Shown: one piece after another, positions 44,205 to 54,545 of the stretch
How the letters are laid out: each line of letters begins with the position of its first letter
Numbering within the stretch: position 1 is the first letter of the stretch
NCBI GenBank assembly: GCA_026873275.1
Contig: JANTUC010000004.1
Location: 2,542,001-2,606,000, forward strand
Direction: 5' to 3'
Length of the DNA stretch: 64,000 nucleotides
Source of the DNA: Pseudopithomyces maydicus
Taxonomy: Eukaryota; Ascomycota; Dothideomycetes; Pleosporales; Didymosphaeriaceae
The notes under the pieces: model-generated
What the model saw: the letters and a program-made list of their open reading frames with translations, nothing else
Database searches by the model: none
What the model was told of the DNA's origin: nothing
Made by a program: the position numbers and the translations under genes

Positions 44205-45807
44205 ATGACTGATCTCTTGGCTACCGTTGGCGTGGCGTTAACGCTACTGTTCGGGATCTCTGTCGCTAGCGGATATGCAAATCCATGGCTTTCCCTAGTT
44301 TTGGATGTGAGTAGCTGATCGCCATTCCTTCAGCGACTAAGCGAAGCTGATTCAGCTTGGCAGGCCTTTCTCGGGTGGAAACATTCTATTGTAAACATAA
44401 AATCCCGTAAACAAATTCCAGGAACTCGATACCAATTCCCAAATGGAGACGGAGATGTCGAAAAGTACATCAAAGGCAGACAAAACAGTGAGCTTTGGGG
44501 TCGACGTTTTGGCGAGATATACCGCATCTGGGCGGGAATGACACCCAACATGTACGTTTGTTATTACTCGACAGATCTGGATGAGTCTAACGCTTCCTAG
44601 TGTCATAAGCCGACCGGAGCACATCGAACTGGTTTTCAAAGATTCGGATAAACACATCAAAGCCACCAACGCAGACTCTGGCTACTTCATGTCATGGGTC
44701 CTGGGGCAATGCCTTGGTTTGATGAGCGGGCAACCTTGGAAAACGCTCAAAGCCGCTGTATCACCTGCATTGTTTCACAGAGCAGCCGCAGATAATCTTC
44801 CTGCCACGCGACAACAAATTGGTGAACACTTCAGGCAGCTGGAAAGAACCGGCAATCTGAGTCGTGGAGTAATTCATCCTGTTCAAGACATGAAGATGAT
44901 CCCTTTCTTCAATGTCGCATGGACTATCTACGGTAATTTAACGCCTGCAATGGTAGACGAACTCACCCGCCTCGCTCCAATTCGTGAGCAGCTGTTCAAA
45001 CACGTAGTCTTTGGTGGTTGGACCCGTTTTTCTATCTCCCAATACCTTCCATTGAAAGCGAATCAAGAGCTCAAAGAGTTCAAAGCAGCGTGGAGAAAGT
45101 TTAACGCAGCTGCATTCGAGGCTAGCAAAGAGAAGCATCAGAACACACTTGTATACAGTCTTTACGCAGCCGCGGAGCAGGGCAAATACACCATAGAGCA
45201 GATTGACCAAACTATGGATGAGATGCTCTATGCAAATTTGGACGTAACCACAGCAGCGTTATCATGGAATCTCGTTTTCCTTGCTGCCAACCCAGAATGT
45301 AGAAAACGCCTAGAAATGGAGATCAGGGGCCTTTACGAAGAAGAGGAAAACCAATACCTGGCGAAGAGCGATACCTACCTGGCGGCTTGTGTCTTGGAAT
45401 CAGCCCGTCTCCGTCCTGTGGCACCCTTTACTATCCCTCAAGCACCGCCAACCGAAAGAGTAGTGGATGGCTACCGGATTCCCGCGAAAACAAATGTCGT
45501 TGTAGATACTTGGGCCCTAAACGTTAGAAGCGACCTTTGGGCACCGGATAACACCGCGTACCGACCGGAAAGGTTCCTTTCTGCAGACATGTCAAAGCTG
45601 AGGTATAAGTACTGGCGCTATGGTTTTGGTCCGCGGCAGTGTCTGGGGAAATACACTGCAGATATCGTGATTCGAGCAGTGTTGTTTCATCTGATGAAAA
45701 ACTACAAGCTGAGCACTCTTGAACACTCTGAATGGGCGAGTGATCCCGAGTGCTGGATGTCGCATCCGGAGTTATTGATAGGGTGTAGCAGTATGGCTTC
45801 GCCCTAG
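44205..45807 (+). CDS. Cytochrome P450 monooxygenase
   Basis: Exons are 44205-44306, 44364-44551 and 44601-45807, giving 498 residues. The N-terminal hydrophobic helix (LLATVGVALTLLFGISVA) is the usual ER anchor. P450 hallmarks: I-helix ANLDVTTAALSW (oxygen-activating Thr), ExxR as ESARLRP, the PERF-type motif as YRPERF, and heme loop FGPRQCLGKY with the thiolate ligand at Cys444. All are intact. The first exon alone carries most of the anchor, and the second acceptor TTCCTAG is strong. It is the nearest plus-strand gene to the NRPS-like gene, 2.2 kb apart and divergent; with the FAD monooxygenase this could be a small secondary-metabolite locus. The P450 family and substrate cannot be assigned without a tree. 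Confidence 0.92.
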
Positions 45808-46183
45808 AGATTCTCATCGCGTCAAGAGGAGTGATTAGATTACATGGAGGAATATTAGAAACTTTTAGACAGATCAGAATTGCTACGACATCTTTATACT
45901 GCATTCATGAGTTCACTTCACCCGCAATTCATATTTTAAGAGTTTGGAATTCGATTTTTGCTATGCCCTATCCATCTCATAACGAGTGCGGATGCCGTGC
46001 ACGAACACGCAATGAACTTGACTTATTGCGCCCTCTGACCAAAGGCGAGAAGCTGGTCCAGTAAGAAAACCCCCACCATCGCATTACTACCCCATATGAA
46101 GGCCTCCCGTCACCCAAGGAGACTTTATCCATCCGTCTTCAGTCATCGATCTATATCAAAGGCAGAGAAGGCTTACCTGCGCA
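45808..46183. other. Convergent 3' flank
   Basis: 376 bp between the P450 and the minus-strand secreted-protein gene. No feature recognised. Confidence 0.5.
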
Positions 46184-46399
46184 CTAGCAGTCGCTAACAA
46201 GACCATTCAACTCGCAGCAACGCTTGAAGTAGGGGTCGATGTACTTGCAATCCTTGAGGATCCACAAGCCGTTGGCGTAGCAGCAGTGATAGGACATGTC
46301 CCAGTGAGGATAGTGTGGTTCCTCTTTGAATCGGCATTTGCAGGCAACTGCCGTGGAGATGGAGATGAGAGCGAGGGCGAACAGCTTGGAGAACAGCAT
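46184..46399 (-). CDS. Small secreted cysteine-rich protein (8 Cys)
   Basis: Single exon, 71 residues. A clear signal peptide (MLFSKLFALALISISTAVA) precedes a mature peptide of about 52 residues with eight cysteines: CKC near the start, then CC, C, CC and a final C as the last residue. The even number suggests four disulfides. No repeats, no Kex2 site, no match to hydrophobin spacing (only two CC pairs in a different order). Size, secretion and cysteine density fit fungal effector or defensin-like proteins, but this is class-level inference; I do not recognise the family. It lies between a P450 and an AA9 enzyme, in a gene-poor stretch. Confidence 0.72.
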   Translation of the reverse strand: MLFSKLFALALISISTAVACKCRFKEEPHYPHWDMSYHCCYANGLWILKDCKYIDPYFKRCCELNGLVSDC

Positions 46400-46988
46400 G
46401 TTGACTTGGTGATGTGATCGAAGCTTTGGAGCTGTTGGTGTAGATCGAAAATGATCGGAGATGTGGGTGAACTCTGGGGCGGTTGAGATCGGACTGTGTT
46501 GGAAGAACGGAGTGATGTGTTAGGTACTTGTGTTGGAAGGGCGGAGGGACGTAATATATACCTGTGTGGGAGAGACGAAGTGATAGAGATTTGCGTTAGA
46601 AATACGAAGTGAAGTGAGAGGGAGTTTTGATCAAAGGGCGGCGATATTGGTGTGAGTGAATAGAGTACTGAAGCTCGGACCTGGTTACTTTGTGGGTGAT
46701 CGCCGAGTTGAGAAAGAGGTGCAAACGAGAAAGCTGTTCTCGGTTGACAACAGGAAAAACGGCGAATAAGCGCATCTCGAGGGATTTCGCTGTTACGCTT
46801 GGTTCACCTGAACATATGACAATCAATCCCTCCTACACGAGTATGTGATCATATCCGCCTGAAGACTTTTTGAGCATATGCATTGAATGCGTTTCTTAAA
46901 TGGAAAATCCGTATACAGATTCTATTGCAACGACGACGTTCATGTAATACCAAAAGTAAAACAAATCCACAATGAACCCTGTAGCCAT
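46400..46988. other. Intergenic, no gene seen
   Basis: 589 bp, promoter of the 8-Cys protein and 3' flank of the AA9 gene. GGAAG/GAGAGACGAAGTGA-type degenerate repeats near 46500-46620. Confidence 0.5.
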
Positions 46989-48150
46989 TTACCATCTCTT
47001 CGTCGCTGGCGCCGGCGTCTGGTAAGTAGTCGACCACTTCGCCGTGTACGTGGATGTTCCAACAACCGTAACAGTCTTCCTATCCGAAAAGCTAGCCGAC
47101 GTAACCACAGAGTTCTGAATCCACGTCGACCACGGTGCTGCCGTTGTAGCCCCTGTAACAGGGCTGAGCTCCACCTCCGTTGTCTCCGGCCAAGCGCCGG
47201 ACCAGACTGTAGGGCCGGGGATAGGGTAAGTCGTTGTGCAGGATTTGGTACGCGTTTGCGTCTTTGTTTCGGTGGAGCAGTAAATCTGTGAGTTGTATAG
47301 CGTTAGCATCGATCGTGTCGAGTGATACAAGACTGAAAGGCGTGACGTACGTCGTAAACAATGCCAGGATCCTCGTACTTGTAGGCCCCAGGGAAAGACA
47401 CGCCTTCGGGGAGAGAAACTGTGCCGTTACCCACGACTTCAATCTGTACACAGTTGGGGTAAAACTGTGCGCCACGGCGGGGGTTTTGCTTGTATGAGAC
47501 TTCGCCTTCATGGAAGCCGATCATTTCAGCGCGGATGAGATAGCTAGGGAGAATTAGCAAAGTATAATGAGAGTAAATTAAGGCAAACCCACAATCCAGC
47601 CTGAAGATCCTTTGGCACTCTAACATTCATCTTCCCATACTTCGCTCTGATATCCGCCGTCGTGCTCCACTTCCCTGGCTGAGGAAACGGAAGTTCCTCA
47701 AATTTTCCCTCGTGCCATAGCTTGACAAATGAGTTTTCAGTTGGTGGGTCCGGAGAGATGTAGACGGTGGATGGCCCATGGTGCGAGTAGGCGATGATTT
47801 CGTCGCTGTCGTTGCGATAATCGTGGTGCCAGTCGAACGTCAAGTTGTCGCCTGGTAGAACCTTGATGGTGTCCGGAGCTTGGATGTCGCCTAATACGTT
47901 GCATCGCATGTCGATCGAGTCAATGTCCTTGACTGGCGAGTTGGAGTAGCCACCGGCATTGGGCCCTGCGTTGTAGGCTGGTGTGCGGATTCCCTTGAAG
48001 AGACCTTGGTCAACGCCATTGACGAATACACCCTAGATATTCAGCTTGAGGTATGAATGCAGCGATGAATGTTAGTACCCAAATGTACGTATGCGCGACG
48101 GCATTACTGCAGAGCAGCGGGATTAGCAACAACGGGGTGCGTGACAGCAT
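46989..48150 (-). CDS. AA9-type lytic polysaccharide monooxygenase
   Basis: Exons are 48150-48079, 48032-47593, 47543-47351 and 47285-46989, giving 333 residues; introns of 46, 49 and 65 nt. Signal peptide MLSRTPLLLIPLLCSNAVA is followed by His20 as the mature N-terminus (HTYIWGVFVNGVDQG), the first ligand of the copper histidine brace. The second brace His lies in SHHGPSTVYISP; the axial-Tyr segment appears as AQFYPNCVQIEV. These define AA9/GH61 copper enzymes that oxidatively cleave cellulose or hemicellulose with H2O2 or O2. The last about 100 residues are Thr/Ser/Pro-rich with a few Cys and end in a short basic stretch; there is no CBM1. The tail may be an O-glycosylated linker or wall-binding extension. 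Substrate and regioselectivity are unknown. Confidence 0.88.
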
Positions 48151-48933
48151 TCTGGAATATCGATACAAATAGAAACCCACGACGACAACAAGCCAAAATA
48201 CGAGTTAACGAGGATGAGATCTTATTTGAATGCATAGTTGTCTTCTTGGCTTTGCCTTTGCCGAGCCGATATATGAAGTGAAGCCCAATCTATTCAGTAT
48301 ATTGCAGGCGGGGGATATTGTTATCAGAGCCCCGGAGCCGCCATGGGAGATGGCACTGTGCAGATAGATGAGATGGTGAGCGGAGTGCGGGCATGCACTC
48401 CGAGAATTCATCTCGAGATGACGACAAGACGAATTGTAGCGATGCGAGAGAAGGGTATCACGCCGCAGCCTATGGATTAACTTCTGCTTACGGGTAGAAA
48501 CCGAGGCTGGCACCTTCTGGATTTGGTACTTGGAAACACTAAATTGGCTGTCAAATGTGCATGTTGCAAACTGGGTAAAATGATTAGCCAAGAGGATCAT
48601 CATCTATACCGGGGCATATTGCATCTCGAATCACGTGGGGCTAATTCTGCAGGTGTCCGCGGGCATCCAAAACCTTACGGAACCCTGCATAGACCATAAA
48701 TCGGAGCTCCGATCCAAAGAACCTCGGTTTCCAAGCGATAACAACACAGTCCTGTATTCACATGCTAGATGACAGTATAGCATCCATGGATGCCCAGGTG
48801 CAGTCCGAGGTCGCGCAGTCGTACCCTGAGTGCGCTCAACCAATGACGTCGCAACATGTCCCTCCCCGTTTCGGCACTAGCTTATCGATAGCCCGACAAA
48901 GCGCGACCGCGTTCGCGTCAACCCAGTCGCGAC
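48151..48933. other. Divergent promoter, AA9 / unknown gene
   Basis: 783 bp between start codons (if the upstream ATG of the next gene is used). No specific site recognised; the right part may be 5' leader. Confidence 0.45.
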
Positions 48934-49763
48934 ATGCCCTTCCGACCACATCCACCACAATACCATAACGCCCACTTCACTCACCTAAATAACGAACACT
49001 TAATTCGTTCACCTCCGCAACATAATCTTGCCTCAACAATGATAGCTACCGGCTTCTACCCACAGCATTTCCACATGCCCTCCCGCCCCTCGCCACTCTC
49101 CGAGCGCTCCGCGAATGCGACTCCGCACCCCTTCCAATTCAGCATGTCTACGCCGGCTCAGACGGACCAAAAGAGCTTGACTGCGCCGCAGCGCGCGTAC
49201 AAAGCGAATCCCGTGGTGCAGACGCGCGACGCGGCGACGAAGCGACGACGCGACATGTTCTTCAAGCGGGTGCAGAGAGACCGCGAGGATAAGAAGTGGG
49301 AGGCTAGAGGAGAACAGGTACGTGTTTTGTGTGGCGAATATTCATTGTGCTTGGGACGTCGCTAATTTCCCACGCGCAGATCCAGCGTCTGGATCACATC
49401 GGCGAGCAGAAGCGGTGGGCGGCCGAGAAGATGCGACAAGCGCCCCAGGTGGATGACAACATAATCGAGGAAGAGCTCTACGAACAGAATCAGGAGATGG
49501 ATGAGGTGGACTATATTTTGGCACAGGAGGAGCAGGAGATGCAGGAACTGATCGCGTCGATGGAGGATGAGCAGCAGGATCAGTCGCAGAATTACGGCAG
49601 CGATGACGAGGATTACGATCAGTTGTTCAAGGAGTACGCATCAACGTTGCAAGAGCAGTCTTGGCAGCAGCAGCAGCAGCGACAGCAGCAGCAGCAACAG
49701 CCGCCGTCTTTCCAGCACAATAGCACGAGCGCGGCTGATGCGGATGCGATGGATATGAGTTGA
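48934..49763 (+). CDS. Conserved fungal coiled-coil protein, unknown function
   Basis: Exons are 48934-49317 and 49380-49763 (donor GTACGT, acceptor CGCGCAG), up to 255 residues. Later in-frame ATGs at 49039 and 49075 are possible starts; the last begins MPSRPSPLSERSANATPHPFQF, which looks like a natural N-terminus. The core is a charged helix, KRRRDMFFKRVQRDREDKKWEARGEQIQRLDHIGEQKRWAAEKMRQA, followed by acidic EEELYEQNQEMDEVDYILAQEEQEMQELIASMEDEQ and YGSDDEDYDQLF. A Gln-rich tract encoded mostly by CAG repeats (about 49664-49702) precedes the C-terminus. It contains no known catalytic motif. The basic-then-acidic coiled-coil layout suggests a nuclear complex subunit, but I cannot name it. 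Convergent with PEX19. Confidence 0.68.
49664..49702. repeat. CAG/CAA repeat coding polyglutamine
   Basis: About a dozen CAG/CAA codons, interrupted by one CGA, encode a Gln tract in the preceding gene; length polymorphism is likely. Confidence 0.85.
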
Positions 49764-49931
49764 AGTGCTTATTGTGGAGGGATCCTTTGTCCTGTGGGAC
49801 GTAGCGTGATTGCATCACAAAGCACAAAGCACTCATGACAGGCGTCCTTTATGAAATTGGAACCATGCGCTGGGGTATGTACATTGATTGGGTATCAGTA
49901 AGGGCAGGCAGCATTTTTGGTCTTCGCTCTT

Positions 49932-50980
49932 TTACTGTGTAGGGCAGCCTTGATCAATATCCTGTAGCGCCTCCTGCGCTGCATTCATGTCGCCGACGAG
50001 GTCTGGCGGCGGTGAACCGGCATTTTGCATCTAGAGGGTAGTCAGCATATGGGTTGGGACAAGCAAAGAAATGAAAGCATGCGTACCTTTTGCATCCGCT
50101 CAACGATGTACTCCCTGTCTTGCGCGTTGTCGTCGCTGTATCCCGTCTTCTCGAAGCGACCCACAATCTCCTTGACAAGCACCGCTTGCTCTTCGTACCT
50201 CTTCCAGTCATCTGCTTCCACCTTGCCCTTGTTCTTCTCCATCCAATCCGGGAACTTGTCATTCAGCTCCTTCATGGGCTCGTACAGAATCTCCTTGTTC
50301 GTAAGCTGCTCCATCATACCCATGAGTATCTTGCTGAAGTCCTCATCGTTGCCATCGCCACCAAAGTTCCCAGACTCCATCTCCTTCAGCATCTGCGCCA
50401 GGATGTCGTCCTCCGAGGACGCCGCAGCCGCAGCGCCAGCCGCGTCGCCAGACTCACGCATGCGCTCCATGGTCTTGCGTATTGACTCCTGGAACGTCTG
50501 CTCGCCCTTCGCAGCAGGCTCTTCCTCTTTCTTGCTGGAACTCGGTGCTGCGCCCAGAGGATCTTCCCCTACCGCGCTGCCCATCTCCTTCATGAGGTCC
50601 TGGAACTCCTTGGGGAAACCTTCCTGCCCTAGCAAAGCTTCCATTTGCTTCTGGAGCTCTTTCTCAAACTCATCTGGGTTCTCGACGAGCGCTTCGGCAG
50701 GATCCATTTCGGCGGCAGGTGCGTCAGGCCTGCCGGGACCGGAGGATGTGGGGGCGGGCGCGGAGGGCTTGGATTTGGGCTTTGGGGCGAACTCGTCGAG
50801 GACGTCTGTGGGAGTGGTGAGCAATTTGGGAGAAGGGAGAACTTGCGTCATACCATCTAAATCAGAGAGGTCGTCCTCCTCAGGATCAGATGCGACATCA
50901 TGGCTCATAGGTTGGGGCGGCGCCTTGGGCACCTCCGCTGCTTTTACCGGGTCGTCTTTCTTGCCAGCTGCTTCTGCCAT
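49932..50980 (-). CDS. PEX19: Peroxisomal biogenesis factor Pex19
   Basis: Cytosolic chaperone and import receptor for peroxisomal membrane proteins; docks on Pex3. Exons are 50980-50854, 50805-50087 and 50030-49932, giving 314 residues. The first intron (48 nt) is in phase and translatable; removing it yields the conserved SDLDDVLDEF, the Pex3/Pex14-binding region. The acidic, disordered N-terminal half (KPKSKPSAPAP ...) leads to FEKELQKQMEALLGQEGFPKEFQDLMKEM and the helical cargo-binding domain ending EDFSKILMGMMEQLTNKEILYEPMKEL and PDWMEKNKGK. The last exon ends GCPTQ: a CaaX farnesylation box (CPTQ), expected for Pex19. Head-to-head with UBC9; convergent with the upstream coiled-coil gene. 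Confidence 0.95.
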
Positions 50981-51431
50981 GTCGTCCGAGTGGAAGTTGA
51001 AGCGGCGCTGTGGAAACTGGAATGCGGCAGAAGGTGTCTATATAGAAGTTTAAAGACAAAGGAAGCCTGGGAGTCGCATGCACGTCTCCAGACCTCGGCA
51101 TGCGGGGCTCTTTCATCAAGTGGGGCTCCATCGGCAGGGAAAGCTGCGATCGGCGACGGCGTTCTAGCCATTTGCGCCTCTCGTCCCCGACCCGTCAGTT
51201 TCACATCACGTGCGGCCTCAACGCAGCTTCACTCCGTCCGCCTCTGTTGCGCAGACTCTCGCCGCTGCCTCTCACCTCCGCGACTCGCTCCTCGCTCCAC
51301 GTCAGCGCGTCAACCATCTCCCTCCGCCCTCTCTCACACCCCACGCTCGACACCCACCTCGCGACCGCGCAAATAAATCCAAGCGGGACTCTGCCGGGCG
51401 GGAAACTTTTCTGGCGCACAGCCTCGTCGCA
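50981..51431. promoter_or_regulatory. Divergent promoter, PEX19 / UBC9
   Basis: 451 bp between start codons, GC-rich, with a CT-rich leader next to UBC9. No individual site assigned. Confidence 0.5.
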
Positions 51432-52092
51432 ATGTCGCTGTGCATGAACCGGTTGTCGGAGGAGAGGTAGGTCCCGCCTCGCTCGCGCGCCTCTATTCCA
51501 GCTAACACGCCGGCACAGGAAGCAGTGGCGACGCGACCACCCCTTCGGCTTCTTCGCAAAACCCGTCCGCAATTCCCAGGGCGTCATGGACCTCAAGAAG
51601 TGGGAAGTCGGCGTCCCGGGCAAGGAGAAAACCATATGGGAAGGCGGTCTGTTCAAGCTAGAGGTCACATTTCCGGATGGTGAGTACCGCCCCTCCAGTC
51701 TCCAGTCCACCAATCAATCAGCCTCCTCTCACCATACATACCTACCTCCCCCTTCTGTCCCTCTCTCTACCTCTCTGCCTTTCGCCCATACCTCCCAGCT
51801 AACGCCCCCACCAGAATACCCCACAAAGCCCCCGAAATGCAAATTCACCCCGCCGCTCTTCCACCCCAACGTCTACCCCTCGGGCACCGTCTGCCTCTCC
51901 ATCCTCAATGAAGAAGAAGGCTGGAAGCCCGCCATCACCATCAAGGAGATCCTGCTCGGCATCCAATCGCTGCTCGACGAGCCGAACCCGGAGTCCCCCG
52001 CCCAGGCCGACGCCTTCAACCTGTTCAAGAAGGACCGCCAGGCCTACGAGAAGAAGGTGAGGAGCATTGTCAAGGAGAATCCTGCGCCGTGA
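51432..52092 (+). CDS. UBC9: SUMO-conjugating enzyme Ubc9
   Basis: E2 enzyme that transfers SUMO from the E1 to lysines in target proteins. Exons are 51432-51466, 51519-51679 and 51815-52092, giving 157 residues, exactly the usual length. The N-terminal SUMO-binding helix MSLCMNRLSEERKQWRRDHPFGFFAKP is followed by MDLKKWEVGVPGK, WEGGLFKLEVTFPDEYP, PPKCKFTPPLFHPNVYPSG, and the catalytic Cys in GTVCLSILNEEEGWKPA. The C-terminal helices (EPNPESPAQADAFNLFKKDR) are complete. The first exon encodes only 12 codons, a common fungal layout. Divergent from PEX19. Identification is firm. Confidence 0.97.
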
Positions 52093-52999
52093 GTAGGCAT
52101 GTGCGTATGAGAATAAGGGAAAGATGGAAGGGGGTGTAGGATCTTTTTACCATATATTTTCTATTTTCTAGGTAGGCTCTCTGGGTGGTGGGGGAGCGAG
52201 GGGAAGGAAGGAAGGCAAGGAACGGAGAACCTATGTAGAAAGATCATACGCATACATACATACGTACGGACGTATGGATGAGGCGGAGTGGGGTGGACTT
52301 GGTACTTTAGCAAGATACGGGATGAGGCTGTCATGGCAAGGCGTTCAACGGTCCACGGCTACTACATATGGGGAGTTTAGTGCTTTCCGGCAGCGCGCCT
52401 GTCTGCTTGCTGCGGCGAATACACACCACCAACGTTTTTGGTGGGTCGAGGAAACGCAATGATACCAACATGCATGTAGCACGGCCTCGGATTTTGGAAT
52501 CGATCGATGAGATATTAAAATTGTATAGACACACACACACCACTTGCGTGCAATAGTCTCTCTCTCTATTTCTTTCACACACGAATATACAAGTCACCGA
52601 CGCGAAACGTGATGAAAGAGAAGCAAAAATTACCCATTGATCCATGCATAAAATTAAATAAACCAGGCCTCTAAAGATATCCAATCCAACCCTTGATCCT
52701 CGGAAAAAGAAAGGAAAACCCGTTTTATGACTTTCGCCGTCCGCGCTTCCATTCAAGTCGCACAAACACGCCGAGGCAATGTTTCTCACCGATATATATA
52801 GTACATGTTCCTACGCAGCAATCTCCCATGTGAAAGAAACACTCGTGTACATCTCATCTGTCTGCAAGCCTCGTTGAGAGGGTCCTTGCATTCACTCACA
52901 CACGCATTTCAAACTCCTAGAGATACTCATACGCACGCTCTTTGAATTTTGGGCGTGGGAATGGAAATCCAGTCTCTCAGCCCGAACGTGCAGATTCCG
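52093..52999. other. Convergent interval with microsatellites
   Basis: 907 bp between UBC9 and PAB2 3' ends. Contains GAAGGAAGGAAGG (about 52200-52215), a (CATA)n stretch (about 52250-52262), a (CA)n/(CT)n tract (52530-52575). No gene seen. Confidence 0.6.
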
Positions 53000-54072
53000 T
53001 TAGTAGGGACGGTATCCGGATGCGCGAGGGCGATAGCCGCCCCGGTAGCCACCACCCCGGGGAGGAGGCCCTCCGTAGCCGCCGCCACCGCGCCCGCCGT
53101 ACGGAGAGCCACGGCCGCCGCCAAAGCCTCCACGGCCGCCTCGCCCTCCGCCACGGCCCCGCGACATGCCGGGGAGGTTGGTGCGCTTGGGTACGACCTG
53201 CATTTGTCAGTAGCTGCGCGAATAGTTTGCGACATTGCGACTGCAAACTTACCTTCAGGTTGCGGCCACGGAACGTGCTGTCGTTGAGCACAAGCGCCTG
53301 GTGAACGAGCTCGGGTTCTGTAAACTCGACATATGCATACCTGCGTACGCTCATTAGCGTTTGTCCAATCTTTCTGCCAAACTCTTGCCAGGTAGCGAAA
53401 CGACCCTAGCGGTGCATGCAAATAGCAGAAAGCAAAGTAACGGGCCAAAGCCAGCACGTCGTGTGCGACACGACGTGCGCCTTCTTGCCCAAACACACGG
53501 ACTCGACGTTGCGATCAAGGAAAAACCACCTCTTGGTATGGAAAAACTAACCCTTTAGGATGCCCCGTAAACTTATCCAATAGGATCGTCACGCGGTTTA
53601 TGCTGCCGCACTCCTGGAAGTGCGCTTGGATCTCTTCGGGCGATGCGCCGTAGTCGACGTTACCCACGAAGACGCTCCGCGCGTCGACATCTTCCCTGTT
53701 CTCGCGCAAGTCGTGGCGCTCCATATCCGAGTTCTGTTGCATCTGGCGGAGTTTCGCAGCCTCCTCTTCCATCTCGGCGACGCGGCGCTTCATGGAGTCG
53801 ATTTCCTGGATTCGCATGTTAGCCGGGTGCGCAGAGGGGAGTGCTACAGGCGCGTTGCACAAGCTTAGTTGCAGCGGATTCCAATAGACTAAGCCCGCAC
53901 CACGCCTGCGTCTGATCCGTACCTCGTCGTTCTGAGGGTCCTGAGGCGCGTTGTCGACACGGTCATGGTCACGGTCACGGTCATCCTCTCTACGGTCCTC
54001 ATGACGCTCGTCGTCGTCGAAGCGATCCTCGTCGTGCTCACGCTTAGCATCGTACTCGTCGCGATCGGCCAT
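53000..54072 (-). CDS. PAB2: Nuclear poly(A)-binding protein, PABPN1/Pab2 type
   Basis: Exons are 54072-53923, 53805-53552, 53340-53253 and 53197-53000, giving 229 residues; introns 117, 211 and 55 nt. The acidic N-terminus (DEYDAKREHDED ... DDDERHEDRRED) is followed by a coiled coil (EIDSMKRRVAEMEEEAAKLRQMQQ), then one RRM: RNP2 as SVFVGNVDYGAS, RNP1 as KGYAYVEF, with TILLDKFTGHP between. The C-terminus is an RGG-type tail (GRGGGRGGRGG ... YRPRASGYRPY), a site for Arg methylation. This order (acidic, coiled coil, RRM, Arg-rich tail) is that of PABPN1/Pab2, which binds poly(A) in the nucleus and acts in 3'-end processing and exosome-linked decay. No break. Confidence 0.93.
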
Positions 54073-54545
54073 CTTGGCAAAGGAAGGTGGAATGCCTGCG
54101 CAAATGGTTAGATGTCGAGGCGGCGAGCTGTTTGCGCGGGCGGAGGCAACTGACAAGGCTGTTGAGATTAATGATAGGAATGGGCGATGTAACTCCCAGC
54201 TGGCCTCGTGACGCGTGTAGCCGCTTATTGAGAAACTGCAAGCAGACTGGAGAGTCGAATCCAGCGTGTTGCGATCAAGTTCAAGAAGCTGTGTGTGTTG
54301 ATGAAACACGACTGCACCTATAGATGATGCAAGCTGCCCTAGGCTGTGTCTGTGCGTCATTAGGTAATCGTGTGGAGACAGGCACCGGCGAGGCTGCCAA
54401 ACGCCGGGGTATTGTGGAGATCCCAACACTTCACATTGACCACTAGGACACGGTTCTCAAGTATCTTGGTCGTAAGTGATTGTGAATTGAAAACATCCTG
54501 CTCTTGCAACAGACTCGTTGTGTTTCATTCACACTAGAGAAAACA
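54073..54545. promoter_or_regulatory. Divergent promoter, PAB2 / proton channel
   Basis: 473 bp between start codons. No individual site assigned. Confidence 0.5.

Noticed and set aside
50025..51053. 342-codon plus-strand frame opposite PEX19
   Set aside because: Ser-rich mirror of PEX19 codons; no family features.
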